Below, in pieces: positions 12,320-25,200 of a stretch of DNA of 64,000 nucleotides (position 1 is the stretch's first letter; every line of letters starts with the position of its first letter). Below the pieces are notes generated by a model. It had not been told where the DNA came from and made no database searches. It saw only the letters and a program-made list of their open reading frames with translations. The position numbers and the translations under genes are program-made. The DNA lies in NCBI RefSeq assembly GCF_001577835.2, contig NC_029532.1, forward strand, positions 434,001 to 498,000, read 5' to 3'. Source of the stretch: Coturnix japonica (taxonomy: Eukaryota > Chordata > Aves > Galliformes > Phasianidae).

Positions 12320-12767
12320 TCGGTCCGTTCTCAAACCCTTCCCCGTGGCGGACGCCGCAGTTCCCGGAACGTCCCGTGCCGGCCCCGCGCGCAGCCGGAC
12401 CCCCTTACCGACACGTGCCGGCAGGGGGCGCTATAGGCCGCAATAACGCTGAATGGGGGGGGCGGTACCGTATTGACCGCCCGCATACCGAAATTACCGT
12501 AATTACCGGACTTAATGCGCACGGCGATGCTGCTACATCCGAACCATCCCTTATCGCTGTGTCCACGGCCCCTTATCTCACTCCCTCCCCCGCAATGTCT
12601 CCCTGTCCCCGTGTTCCCACCCCCCCGTGCTGTTCTCCCCCTCCTCCCTCATTGCTGGGCCGGGTCCCGCTGCCGCCTCCCGCCCCGGGCAGGTCGGACG
12701 GGGCGCAGCCACTTCCTCGTATCCCGCATCCCGCCCCGCAGCGCCGAGCAGCTGCCGGTGCCGCTCC
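12320..12767. promoter_or_regulatory. CpG-rich bidirectional promoter, NOXA1 and minus-strand gene
   Basis: GC-rich, CpG-dense DNA between the divergent start codons at 12,319 (minus) and 12,768 (plus). There is no TATA box in an obvious place for NOXA1. The stretch includes the 5' UTRs of both transcripts. The human NOXA1 promoter is also head-to-head with a minus-strand gene (EXD3). Confidence 0.6.
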
Positions 12768-15700
12768 ATGTCGTACCGGGAGCTGCTGAGGCGCTGGCAC
12801 CGCGCGGTGCTGCTGGCGGATGGAGGGGACTGGGACGGGGCGCTGGAGACGTTGTGCGGCATCGAGGAGCCGCCGGGCAGGATCTGCTTCAACGTGGGCT
12901 GCGTGCACCTGCGGGCCGGGCGGCTGCGGGACGCGATGCGGGTGAGGGCGGTGCGGGGTGAGGGCTGAGCTCACACCGAAAAACGGCCCCGGTGCTGCTC
13001 CGAGGAGCCCGGCTCATAAACCGGCTGATGTCCGTCGGTCCGTGCCCGGCACAGCTCCGGGATGGTGTAAAACATCTTTGTGTAGCACAGCAGAGCACTT
13101 AAAGCAAGGAGAGCTGCCAGAGCCACGGGGGGAGCCAGACACCTCCAGCAAGGGGGCACAGGCAGCCGGGCACATGATGGGACAGTCCTCCCTCATCTCC
13201 AAGGTGTCTGTTTTTCTCCTTAGGCATTTGATCAGACAGTCACAAAGGACAACTCCCTCGCTGTCGGCTACTTCCAGAGAGGGTTTGTTTGCCTGCAGTT
13301 GGAAATGTAAGTGATATTCTCGCCTCTTCATTCTTTGTTGTTTTTGTTTGTTTGTTTTCTTACTGATCAGCTTCACCCCTAAAACTCGATCCTCCACCAA
13401 TTTTAAGCATTTTGTAAGGTCTGGCTTGGCCTTGTAAACCATGTTACAGGTCAGCAAGTCTCATCTCCCTTTTACAGAGGACAATTGAGAAGCTTCAGAA
13501 CCCCAGCAGTGGCTGATATGTAGCATTATCATCCTGTGCACACAGGGAAAGAAGCCGCTCCTGCGTGCAGGGCTTGCATGATCCTTGAGGTCTTTTCCAA
13601 CCTGAGCAATTCTATGAGCAGTGCTGTGTCTGTCTGTAGCTGCTCACCATCAGCAGGTTTCCCAACCTTTCCTTCTTCTCTGAGATGTTGCCAGGGCAGA
13701 ACTGCCAGCAACAAGCTGGGGAGGGAGCTGACATCATTTGTAAACCTTTGTTCTTTACATTTCCTTGTTCTCAGAAATAGAGCTGTGCTGTGGGTATCAC
13801 AGCCAATCTTTTATTCCAAATGGTAAAAGTGCAGATAATCCTGGAGGAGCAACTCACCAGATTCATCTTGCAATAAGTACAAGGATAGGACAGAGGATTT
13901 TCTGTGGTCATAAGTTGACGCACGTCTCTGGTGCAGCTCTGCTCACACAGGCTATTAGGCAGAGTACGTGTTTTTGCTAGTTTACTCTGTAATTAGAGCC
14001 TTCAGCGTTTTTTAGGCTCAGCTTCACCTGTAATTTCTGCATTGCAGGTATGAAGAAGCTCTGTCTGACTATCAAATGGCCTTCAGTCATCTACGGAAAA
14101 ACCCCTTCATCGATTACAAGCAGCTGGGGCTGAGGCACATTCTCTATGCATGGGAGGTAAGGGTCAGTCTGTCTCGTTGTCCTTCCCCTCTGTTGGGGCA
14201 TTCGTCAGGTTTTCAGCAGCCAGCATAAGTAACCCAAGAGCTTTTTGAGACCCTGCATTGGGACAGTGGGAAAATTGCGTTACTGGGAGGGTTCACTTTG
14301 TGTTCCCAAATCCATCTACACAGACAGGGAAGCAGATACAGGAAGAAATATTTAATCCCTTACTTCCTCCAGAGCGAGGAGTCATTGTGCAACTCAAACC
14401 AAGCAGCCCAGGAACCTGCCATTCAGCCTTCTTCATTTACATCACATTGTACCTGGCAGGAAGAAGTTATTGGTGATACTTCCCAAACTTATTGTTTTTA
14501 ACAGTTTCGGTGCCACAGTACTGCTTTATTTGAGCTCAAATGCACTTGGAAACAAAGGTTTCCTTTAAAATGCACGGAGCTCCAGGAGTGCCCAGTTCCA
14601 TCTGGAGGAAGATGCGCTGGTTGTGTGATAAATATCCAGTCCCTCCCTCCATTCCAGTTAGGTTATTCCAAAGTGAAGGAGAATCAGAATAATTCTGCAC
14701 AGCAAAAAATATTATCTATTTTCACACAGAAAGAAACCCATAGTTTGCCTTACTTGCCTTTTAGACACAGGTAAATAAGATAAAAACCTGTTTGGTAACA
14801 CAGCCTTCATCTGTTCTTCCCCATGCCTGCCCATGCTTTGAACAGAGCTGGCAGTGCCAGCTGAAAGCACAGCTTTGATCTCCTTCCACTCTGATTATGG
14901 AGTTTTCTCAGCAGTGTGATCAGTGGGGAGCAGGCTCTTGCTGCTGCCATGTTCATGGTGGTTCAGTGCCAGATCATCTTGCCTGGCTGAGCCCAGTCGG
15001 TAGCACTGGGTCTGTTCAGCTGCTGCCTTATAAGCAGCAGGAAGACAGCTCTGCTCCCTCCTTGCTGGCTCAGGTGCTGTACAGCACTGCTGCCGTGCAG
15101 TGCCGGCTGCAGCAGTGGCAGGAGGCCAAAGACACCCTAGAGAAAGCCATCGTGTGGAGACCCGAAGGAAGATCAGCAACGCTGGCCCTGGCCCTTGAGC
15201 GAGTGCAGGTAAGACTGGATCTGTGGGTTCCTGGGGAATTCCTTTGGGCTCAAGCTGAGGAATCTGAGATAAGAATATGCAGAGTTTTATGTCTTTGGGT
15301 TTTCCCGTCTAACCGCCTGTTTGGTCACTGATGGCACTCTAAGCAATTTCTGTGTGATGCTCTACCGAGTTTCAGCTAACCTGGTACCTAATGGCTCCGT
15401 CACCTCCAGGAGGTTCATAGCATAACACCAGAGCTGGGAATTCTGGGCTAACCTTTCAGGTTGCAGTCAGTGCTTTCCAGACCCTGCTGTTCAGGAGCTC
15501 AGTTGTGTTCATACTTGCACTGTGAAACAAGTTGCCTCATGCAGTGTTTAAATGCAGATTTGGAGAGTCTCACTTCTCACAAAGCTGGCAGACTCCTTTG
15601 AATCCCTTTGGCTTTGGTGACAATTGGTAGCAGCTCAGACGTTAATGGCAATCATGTTTAGAGCTTAAGTAAAGTGCAAACCTGTTTATGGAGGTGATTC

Positions 15701-18700
15701 TACATAATAGTTTCCTGTTAAGACTCTTTTATGATCAAGAACGACTCACAGGTATCTGATTTACTCTCCCTGGAGGGTTCATTATTTGTTGCCTCCATAC
15801 TTCCTTGTTTCCTTTATCCCTGTTCTAAAGAGTTATCACTTCATTAATCTAATTATCTCCTCTAGCATCACATTTGTGCTTTACTTTCGTATATGATTTA
15901 TATTCACTATTCACACTGAGCCATTGCATCAACAACAAGAGGAATGTAGAGATTGTTGAACAGACTTCACTGCAGTGCCCTCCTCCCCAGCCCTGCTGCG
16001 CTGACACTCGGCCTTTGGCTCAATACTGGGTAGTGGCTGCTGGACTTTTATTTTTCATGTGCTTGTTGAGACTTAGTGACCTTCATCAAGTTCACAGCTT
16101 TATTTTTTGCCCCGATGTCTTCCTGATGATCTCCCTCACACACAGAAGCCATATTTGCTTTTCACTGCTGCCGTGTTTCATTTAATATTAACTGATGGCT
16201 TTTCCCTTATCTTCTTCCCACGCCCCAGAATCATCTATTTTTAGAGCCTATGCAGGTTCCCCCGGGGGAATTTTTCAGACCACGAAAGAAGGAAGTTGAA
16301 CAGCTGGATTCAAAGGATTTCCTGGGTAAACCCAAGGTAACAGGCATGTGATGATTCAAATAAACAGCAAACGGATTAACACCCCACCTTATGACATTAT
16401 TGCTGGCTGCTGCACCAATCACTGCACTGCTCTCAGTCAAGGCATCTAGGGACATAAGCTAAAATCTGTGAGAAGTGACACCTTACCTGTCAGAAAATGA
16501 CATTGCTGCTCAAATCCTTCCCAATCTTAATCACTTTCAACCGAAAAAAAAACAAACCCAACCACAACTGAGCAGGTGTTTACAAATCCCCACGGGTATC
16601 CTTTTGCTGACCACAATGTTTTCAAAGGAGCACATTCCTCCTCATTAGTGCATTCCCAATGGGACAAACACGCATTTGGGAGAAAAATGCTTTGCCATGT
16701 ACTTTAGTGCAAACCAGCAGAGAATTCTTCCGATCCCTCCCATGTCCAGTTTAGTCAGCAGAAGCGCCAGGTCTCTCCTGCATGAACAAGGGAAAGGGGA
16801 AATAATCCACTCATACTTTAGAAGGGCTTTGGGAAGATGGAAAATGCACGGACAAAAACTGCTGAAGCTGCATTTTCTACTAAATGCAGTTCTCTGCTTT
16901 AAGCCTGACTGCTCGAGGGGTCAGAAGGAAGTGGGTCTGAGTGACAGTCTCACAGGAAGCTTGACCATCTCTTTGTCCAGCCCAGATCTGGAAAAGTCAT
17001 TATTTTTTCCTCCCACAGGTGATCTCCTCCATCATTCCTAATGATGAGTACATTGGCTTTGAACCTCTCAGGCCACAGGTGAGCAGGACATTGGAATGGA
17101 GCAGTCATGGAGCCCCATGTAGAGCCTCAGATCCTCACACCATTAGTGTAGGAGCATATTAATGAACAAACAGTGCTGTTTCTGTCTCTGAAGCCCAGTG
17201 CCAGACCAGATCCAAGGGGCTTTCAGAGCCAGCTGGAGTGCTTTGATGTAGACTGAAAAGGACTTGACAGAATGAGTCTCCAACCCTTGGATGATGTGGT
17301 TTTGTCTCTTTGCTGCGTCCAAAGAGCAGTGGGGACTTTGCTGCATTGAACACACATTTGTAAATTTACTGTGTAAATTTGTCAGTGCAGGCGTAGCTGC
17401 TTGCACTGTGATGGTTTGTTATCCTGCTCGTGACGGGGAAAGAGGGAGAAGGAGAGGTGGCAGGTTCATCCTGGCAAGGTGTGGTGGAACAAATAGGGAT
17501 TACAGAAAATACCATATGTGAAACTCCCTCCTATTCACAGGGACAGTATATAAGGTGGTAATGTTTCTATATAACATACTGTTATAAATATATGCTGTTG
17601 TGCCCCCACAGAAACAGGGCTTTTATGAACCCAGTGCTGATGCTGTGAGGTACGTGTTCAGTTCTACCCTGGTCTAACTCTTCTCTTGCTATTTCTGTTC
17701 AAAAAATCATGTTTTGTTTCCCTATGTCTCTGCCTGAGGATTCCTTGTGATTCACACCCACCTGTCCCCAAGGGCAGAACGAATGCTGAATGCGTAAAGG
17801 CTTGTGTGGCTGCATGAAACACTGCACCTGGCAAGAGTGTGGCAGTTCAGTGGCAGCTCTTGTGCAGAGATATCAGGACAGATTGCAGGAATTGATTCCG
17901 TGATTTGGGGATACAGGCAAAGATCACATTCAGGCTGGGAATGGGGGCAGAGGGAGCCAGTAGGATCTGCCCAGGTCAGTGGCAGAGGGTGCTCAGCTGC
18001 CCAGGTCTGGCTCTCAATACAGAGTTCCCAAACATTCACTAAGCAGTTCAAAAAACATGAAAATCAATTGTTCTGATGATAAAGTAGCAACAGAAATTGA
18101 AGGCTGAATTCAGTCACTGCTTTGATCTGGAAGATGTTTATCATTATTCTCATTCTTTCTTTCCAGAGACCGTGAATCCGGCTACTATCGAGTTTTGTCC
18201 CATTATTACCCGGAGGGTGCAGAGAAGTTGGCAGTGAAAGCCAGCAGCCTGGTTTTTGTGCTGGCAAGAGGAGCAGATGGCTGGGCTACAGCCATCCATG
18301 ATGGGCAGGTAAAGGAAATTTACCTCATCTGAACATCAGATGAATAGCAAAGAAAAGAGGAATTAAATAACAATGCTTTTGGAAGAAAAAGGTGCAAAAG
18401 GGCTGCTGGGTGTTTAAAGGGCTGATGGATGTTTAAAGGGCTGCTGGGTGTTTTTCAGCAGTTTCTGAGAACAAACCCTTTTGTCCCACAGAAGCTGCAC
18501 ATACCGACCTCTCTCCTGGAGCCTGCCCCAAAGGTGGATAAATGGGTGAGTTAAGGCCCTGAAACCCAGGGGAACAGGAAAGGACTGAGAAATTCACATT
18601 CAGAACTTCTGTTTGTAAGATTACAGAGGGATAGAATGGTAGCAAAGGCAAGCACAGTGTTTGAGCTCAGACACCTGGGGCAAAGACTGAGTGCTCTTGA

Positions 18701-21233
18701 ACAATAGAAGGGTTAATGCTGCTGTTTCTTCCAAGTGAATCCCTGGCCATAACACTCACTTGGGAAAATTTATGACGTGCTGCAGCCTCTGATCTGAACA
18801 CTGGCCTTACCCACTCTGTGGTGTCTTCTGCTCACTCCTTTCCAACACTGCTCTGTTGCAGAAGATCAGTGATGGGATTCCTCTCCCTCCTGCCCAGTTG
18901 CCTCCCAGCCGGCTCCATGTGAAGCAGATCCCAGGTACTCTCGTGGGCCAAGGACACCTGTGGGTGATTTGTGAAGCTGCTGCTGTGCCCAGAGGGGCTC
19001 ATTGTGCATGGGGAGGTTGCTACCCTCTGAAGCAGTGGCTGCCTGTATGCAGGTGGGTTGCAGAATGGCTGTGGGACCTCTGCTGACTGCAGGTGCTGTT
19101 TTTGTGCTCTCATTCTGCAGAATCTCCTGGGGAAGAAAATGTTTCTGCGAATGATTCTGGATCCCAGGTGGATTTGGAGGTAAGGTGTTTAACAAACTGA
19201 AGCTGCCACAGCCTTAGGAAATGAAGGGTATAAACAGCACAGAGGGTCAGATTATGGCCAGCTGCTCCTAGGAGCCAAAAGCCCCAGGCACAGCAGTGCC
19301 CAGTTTGCAGCACATTTTGCCTTTGAACTACCTGCTGTCCCTTGTCCCCTCCTCCCGTGTAACATTTAGTGTCCTTGTCAGTCTGCTTATGATGATAATT
19401 CAAACATCCATACTAGGTTTCTTCTGGGATGATACCACCCAGTGCAGCTCCATGTCATTGCCAGCCAATGTGTGGTAGAGCTGGAACTGCTTTCATGTCC
19501 ACTTGGAGTCAGCACCTCTCTAGCAGTGCCAGCTGCAGATCAGCCCTTATCCCCTTGTCTTTGCCGTCCATGTCTGCAGGGATTTGGGGTCTTGTTTTGG
19601 AGCTGTACTTCTGACAGCAGGCAGTAGGACCTGGTGCACCTGGCTGCACCTCTCCAGCTGTGTGGAGGACCTGGGGCTCGGCTTATACAGGTTTACCTCT
19701 AAATAGAGCTTGTTTTCTTTTCTTATCTGAGCCGGAAACAGGCTTCCTGGGTCATGACATTTAAGTTTTAACCTAGGATTTGAACCCATATTTTCCCTCT
19801 CAAAAAGTCAAATCTTCATTTTGATGCTCCACTGTCACTACGGCAGCACTGAAATAGGATCCTGCATCTGCCAGCTTTAGTGACAAGAGCTGCCTTGAAT
19901 AACCAGCTGTCTGTGTTGCCACATCTCTCTGCAGGTCCCCGTCACCCACAGAGAAGCTCCATCCAGCACGGACAGACCAGCTGTGCTGCGAGTGCGTTGT
20001 GAGTGCTCGGTGCTGGTGAGGGCAGGCGAGGTGCCGTCAGTGCCGGCGCTGCGGGCGCTGCTCCGGGAGAGTTTTGGCCAGCAGGCAGAGCGTGGGAGGC
20101 TGAGGTATGGTGTCCTGTGGCACTCACTGTGCACGCTGCCCTTGCAGTGTTTGGCAGTGATGATTTCCCTGAGGATGCAGGCATCTATCTGAGCCCGTCT
20201 GGTCCCCAGGGCCAAAGCAGTCTCATAGTTGGGGAGCAGTGTGTGATCCGCAGGCTTTGGAGACCTGGAGGATCTTTGCAAGGACACTGTGCCATTGTCA
20301 AGAAGGAAAGGAACAGAAGGAAAGTGGGAGTTCAATGTGAGCTAGTCCTGGGGTGGGTATCCCTGAGCGTTACATCCCTGGGGACTCATAGTTGGTGCAG
20401 ACATGAGAGATTCGGACCCTCCCCAACAGTGCCATTTGTGCCCATTGAGCATGCAGGGTGTCCCCTTGTCATTGCACGAGGTGACAAGCTTGGAGCTGGT
20501 TTACAAAGAGCTTTGCAGACTGAAGATTTAGAGGGCTAGAACTGCCTAAATGTTTGTCTTTAGATCATATGATTTGAGTCATGTTAATGAACCCTTACAG
20601 CTACAGGCATTTGGATGGCAAAGAACTGGGTGCAGTTTCAGGAGAGGAAGATCTAGGGAAGATGTGGCAGCAGCTGACAGATGGCAGGATCACACTCTGC
20701 TGCCAGGTATGTGGGCTGTGACAAGTGTCTCTGCTGTGCTGGGCTCTAATCTAGTCTCTGCTTTTCCTTGCAACCTTCGTGCTGATTTTTTGCTGTAGGA
20801 CTCGGACTCCCACTCAGGCAGACCCATCCTCTACCGGATGCTGGCCCAGCACTCATACCCTGCACAGGGACCAGGAGACCTGGAGTTCAGCAAGGGGGAT
20901 GTGCTGGATATTCTCTCTGAAGGTATTTCTCCAGTCCTGTCTGCAGGCTCTCTGAAAGAGTCTGATGTAGGGAGTGATGGAGGAGTGGATGGCTTCTCCA
21001 GTGCTGTTTCAAGTTAATGACAACAGGAGGTGCAGACTTGCACTGGGTTTTGCCCATAGTTAACTCTGAGCCATGAAAACTCTCACTCACCTTGCTCCTA
21101 TGAGCCAGAGCTTATCTTGATTCTTTTTGTTTTCTCAGTGAACGAGGACTGGCTTGAAGGACACTGCAATGGCAAGACCGGCATCTTCCCTAAATGCTTT
21201 GCAACCCAGACCAGTTGTGCTGCCTTCCCATAG
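12768..21233 (+). CDS. NOXA1: NADPH oxidase activator 1
   Basis: Cytosolic activator of the NOX1 superoxide-generating oxidase, which works with NOXO1 and Rac. Fifteen coding exons: 12768-12941, 13224-13306, 14048-14156, 15074-15208, 16229-16336, 17019-17078, 17612-17649, 18167-18308, 18492-18545, 18862-18934, 19121-19179, 19935-20104, 20601-20706, 20799-20922 and 21139-21233. They give 509 aa in frame. TPR region at residues 1-165 ([20 protein letters not shown] matches human NOXA1); activation motif at 204-223 ([13 protein letters not shown]); a p67phox-like central SH3 at about 226-295 ([24 protein letters not shown]); PB1 at about 352-437; C-terminal SH3 at about 443-500 ([31 protein letters not shown]). 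The C-terminal SH3 identifies NOXA1 rather than NCF2. The start [11 protein letters not shown] is the first ATG of a CpG-rich exon. Human NOXA1 is about 476 aa and lacks the central SH3. Confidence 0.93.
13577..13618 (+). repeat. CR1 3' tail remnant
   Basis: A short piece in NOXA1 intron 2 reads atgatccttgaggtctttt then ccaacctgagcaattctatg, the end of the CR1 3' UTR in sense orientation. Only the last 40 bp or so are recognisable. Confidence 0.7.
18397..18453 (+). repeat. Three tandem copies of a 19-bp unit
   Basis: Unit AAAGGGCTGCTGGGTGTTT, with the middle copy reading ctgatggat in place of ctgctgggt. It lies in NOXA1 intron 8, about 40 bp upstream of exon 9. Confidence 0.9.
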
Positions 21234-21634
21234 GGAACAGCAGCCTTCTGCCTGACTGCATGAGGAGCCCACTGCCATCAGTCCCATCTGCCTTTGGTTC
21301 TTTTCTCGAGCCCTTAGACAGTCCTGCCTGGACTTTCCTACTTCTTGCTGTGTGGATGGGGGTCTTGCAGCAAAGAGAGGCAGCTGTGGAGACACTCCTG
21401 CTCACACCAGCCTGGGGCTCTGGCAGAGGCTTGGAGGGTCAGTGCAGAGGACAGGCTGGGCATTGCAGTGCTGGCCTGGTGGCTGGAGCTGGAAGCACTG
21501 AAAGGGACTGTCTGGTTCCTGCAGCTGAGCTGTGCTGGGCTCTGCTGATGTAGATAAAACACTCAAGTGCCTGGAGCTGGAGCCTGCTATGGATTTAGTG
21601 TCTGTCAAAGCTGGAGTATATAACTTGAATATAA

Positions 21635-21640
21635 AATAAA
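21635..21640 (+). terminator. NOXA1 polyadenylation signal
   Basis: Canonical AATAAA about 400 bp after the NOXA1 stop codon, the first canonical signal in the 3' UTR. It is followed by T/GT-containing sequence. Confidence 0.7.
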
Positions 21641-21960
21641 CACTGAGCCAAGTTGGCAGCTCTTAAATCAAGTTCCAATTGTATTTTTCTGCTGAGATAT
21701 GCCAGTAAATATCTTAGCAGTCTGTCCTTGGAAAGATATTCTACCACATACCACAAAAATCCTGCACATCTTGTACAAGACAGGATACAGAAAATGTCAG
21801 TCCTCCCCTCAGAGCGTAGGTGGCCACCACTGCTCTCCAGCACCCATTGCCTTCCACAGCTGCAGCTGGAGAGAGCCAGCCCAGCAGGAGTGGAAGTGCC
21901 AAGGGATGGAAACTCTGCTAGGCTGGTTAATGACCTTCGTATTTGAAAAAGAAAAAGGGT

Positions 21961-21966
21961 TTTATT
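21961..21966 (-). terminator. ENTPD8 polyadenylation signal
   Basis: TTTATT on the plus strand (AATAAA on the minus strand), about 260 bp after the ENTPD8 stop. The convergent NOXA1 signal lies only about 320 bp away, so the two transcripts end close together. Confidence 0.6.
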
Positions 21967-22228
21967 TCTGGCTTGAATTTATATGGCCGCCACGTCTCAG
22001 TTTGGCCTTTGTCAACCAGATCTAAGAGGTTTCTGGCATCTTTTCCTCATGGAGGTTTGTAGGGAGCTCAAGATGCCTTTGATGTCTTTACAGAGGTGGT
22101 TCAAGAAGACTTCATGAGCAGTGGAGGTGGGGCTTAACACCTTCTTCCCTCTTTTGCTTCCACCTTTTCTTGCACCACTTTCTCTGCCTGGTTTAGAAGG
22201 CAGGGTGCCCATAGGTTGATACCTGGAG

Positions 22229-25200
22229 CTACTTGGATTTCCAGAAACACTGGAGGAGAATTGCCACCAGGCCTGCAACTATGGCCAGCACAATGAAGGA
22301 GATGGCACCTGCCCACAGACTGGGCTGCTGCCCCTTGACGTGTTCCAGAGCCTCCATGGGGATCATGTTGGTGAGGTTCAGCATGTAGCCCAGCGTCCAG
22401 CCGATGTCTGTGTTTCCTGCCTGAGGTGACAGAGCACAGGAGATCATCAGAAAGTGCCTCCCCTGGGCAGTGGTGGCTTTAGTGCAAGGGACTGTGGCAA
22501 ACCTGGTCCTACCAGTACCAGTTACACAGACAGCTTTGCTGTCCCCTTTCCCAAGGGCTTAAAGAGCAGCTGCTGTTGTGCAAATGTGCCTCTGTGATCT
22601 GTGTCTTCCCTCAAAATCCTTCAGCTCTGATCACATTCTGGTTCACGTGGCTGACGGGGCCACCATCACTTCCCTGATGCTTGTGTGAATTCTGCCCAAC
22701 GTTAGTGATCAAAACAGCTGAATCTTGCTCTGCACTTCTTTCACCCCCTTAAAATGAGCTTATGTTTCCACCTGAGTACCTAAGAGCTGGGGTCAGGGGT
22801 TTGGGGGCAGGCAGGACTGAAGCTGCACTGGGATCCCCAGGTGACAGACACAAGGCAAGGACACATTTCTGGTGCAGGAGAGTGCAGGGATGGTGCTCCT
22901 GGACCACAGAACTGCAGGGATTGTAGAGATCCTTCAGTCCAGCCCCCTGCAAAGCACTGTGTCCTTGGGCCAGGGCAAGGACATGGCCACAGCTGCCTGT
23001 TCCCACTGCCCCACAGGGCTTTATTTTACCTTCTGGCTGAAGTGGATGTTGCTCCACGTGTGTTCATCAAACTTATAGCCATCAACCAGCAGTGTCAAGA
23101 TGTAAAGTCCCACCATGCAGTATGTGTGGAGGTGCTCCTTATTCTGCGGGAAGGTCTCCACCAGCTTCAGAGCCATCGGGGGACACAGTATAATGAGGAA
23201 CAAAACCCTCCCTGGCCCAGAGAACAGCAGAGCATGTGCTTTCTGGGCAGGGATCTGGGGGAGGACAAGCAGGGGGCTCATTGGTGCCCTTTACAAGGCT
23301 CTCACCTTGGACCAGGTGTTGTTGCAGAAGTCCCAGACCGTGGCATTGACATGGCTTAGAGACTGCTGGCTGGTCAGGTTCAGGAAGGAGAAAGTGTAGT
23401 AGAACCCAGAAAAGGCCTGGGGAAGAAGGGGTGGTGGTAAAAACTACATCTCCCTCCTCATGCAAAGTCCTCACAGCACCTCTGGGCTGGGAGTCAGCGC
23501 TGCTATCCCTGCCTTGGATGAGTGGAGCGCCAGATCAGGAGGGCTGGCTGAGCTGTGGCAGAACATCTCACTGCAATCTCTTGGGCCAGATCTTAGAGTA
23601 AAGCCTGACAAGACTTGGAGCTCATGGACAAGCCCTGGGGCTTCTGCTTGTACTTGGGAGCCCTGCCAAATCAGACCAGACTTGTTCCTCATGGACAAGA
23701 TCTTCCTGTTTCCCTCAGGAGGGACTGGACCGCTGCATAAGGCAGAATCCACCTTCCAGCTTAGGGGCAGAGATTTGCAGAAGGGACCAGCTTTGGAGTT
23801 CTCTCTCTTGCCTTCCCCTCTCACAACCAACAGTAGAGAAGACTCCCACCCTCCATCCCCACACCCTCAGCACCACCCCACAGTCAGAGGCTCCTTACAA
23901 AGAACTGTCCCCGTACGGGCGGCTGATAGACCCCGTCGAACCCACACGTCCTGTTGGCCCCGCAGGTGAAGTTGAAGAGCTTCAGGATGGCAGCGCGGCA
24001 CGCTGCAGGGTTCCCTGTCCCTGTCACCGTGAGGACCTGTGCAGGGCTGAGCATGCTTGGAATGGGGACACAGGGACTGTCATAGATCTCTGCTATGGTG
24101 ATGTTCTCCTGGTATCCCTTGGGGTAGCAGGGCTGTGATATCTGCTGGGCATACAAGCTGTCCTGTTGAAAGAGAGGGAGCCATTACCAGTGCATGATGT
24201 GGGATGCCAGCGAGACCCTACCCACAGCTCAGCCTGTGCTTACACCCTCCCAGAAAGCAGGATCCAGACCCCAGGAGGATCTGGGATCCCAAACTCCCCA
24301 CCCAATCTGCTCTCTTATGTAGGGACACACAATTTGGAGACTCGATAATCCTGGCCAGGAGGTGCCAGATGGTGCCTGTGGCTGACTGGACCTTGTGCCC
24401 TCTGCTAACTGGATGCTGCATCTACTGTCCAGAGAGGGACCTGCAAGTCACTTGAGATGCAATGAAGCTGATACCTGGAAACCACTGGGGAGGAGAGCGC
24501 CCCGCAGAAGCCCACCACCACCTCCCACTCAAATGATAACATTTTTTTAGTCCAGTACATAAAGTATAAGCCTTTCTCAGGTTCTGCAATTTGTGAAACT
24601 TCCCTTGGACTTTTTCTACATACATGCACAGATTTTCTGGAAGACATTATTCGTGGCAATGGAAAACCGTTGAGCAGATTCTACTGCCCAGCGGCTGAGG
24701 TACCTGATGGAGGGCTGCCGTCAGCCTCTTCAAGGCCTGCATCTGCCCGTAGCACAGGTAGCTGTGGGTGTAGAGCGAGTAGTTGGTGCCGTACAGCCTG
24801 AAGTGGACAGACGTGTTTTTATCTTCAATAGTGACTCCGGGCTGGAAGGTTATTTGTGTTGAGGCTCCTCCAAGGTCCAGAGCTCCCAGCACTTCAGTGT
24901 TCTGTGGATGTTCCCATTTTCCTGTGAAGGAAAACTGGCCCCATAAGGCAGACAGTGTTAGTCTGTCCCTTCCCTAAAGGTTCTGTGACCTCAAAAGCCC
25001 CTGGGAGACCTTCCACATCCTATGTCCCCATTTAACCCCTTTTTGCCCATATCCTCCTCAACCCACATAGATCTCTGTGTAGTGCTGAGGTTTGGATCTT
25101 AATCACACCCATAGAGCCAAAGGTGCAGTTCACAACAACGTGCTGCAGTTGTTTGGGTGACTGTCACTCTAAAATGACATTTCACTCTTGTGGGAATAAA

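Noticed and set aside
11902-12789. 295-codon plus-strand frame across the tandem repeat and promoter
   Set aside because: The frame is driven by the 10-bp repeat and GC-rich promoter DNA. It is Pro/Ser/Arg-rich and overlaps the NOXA1 start in another frame.
22880-22950. CR1-like 'attgtagagatccttcagtccagccccctgc'
   Set aside because: A suggestive phrase in ENTPD8 intron 8, but the flanks do not continue the CR1 pattern.
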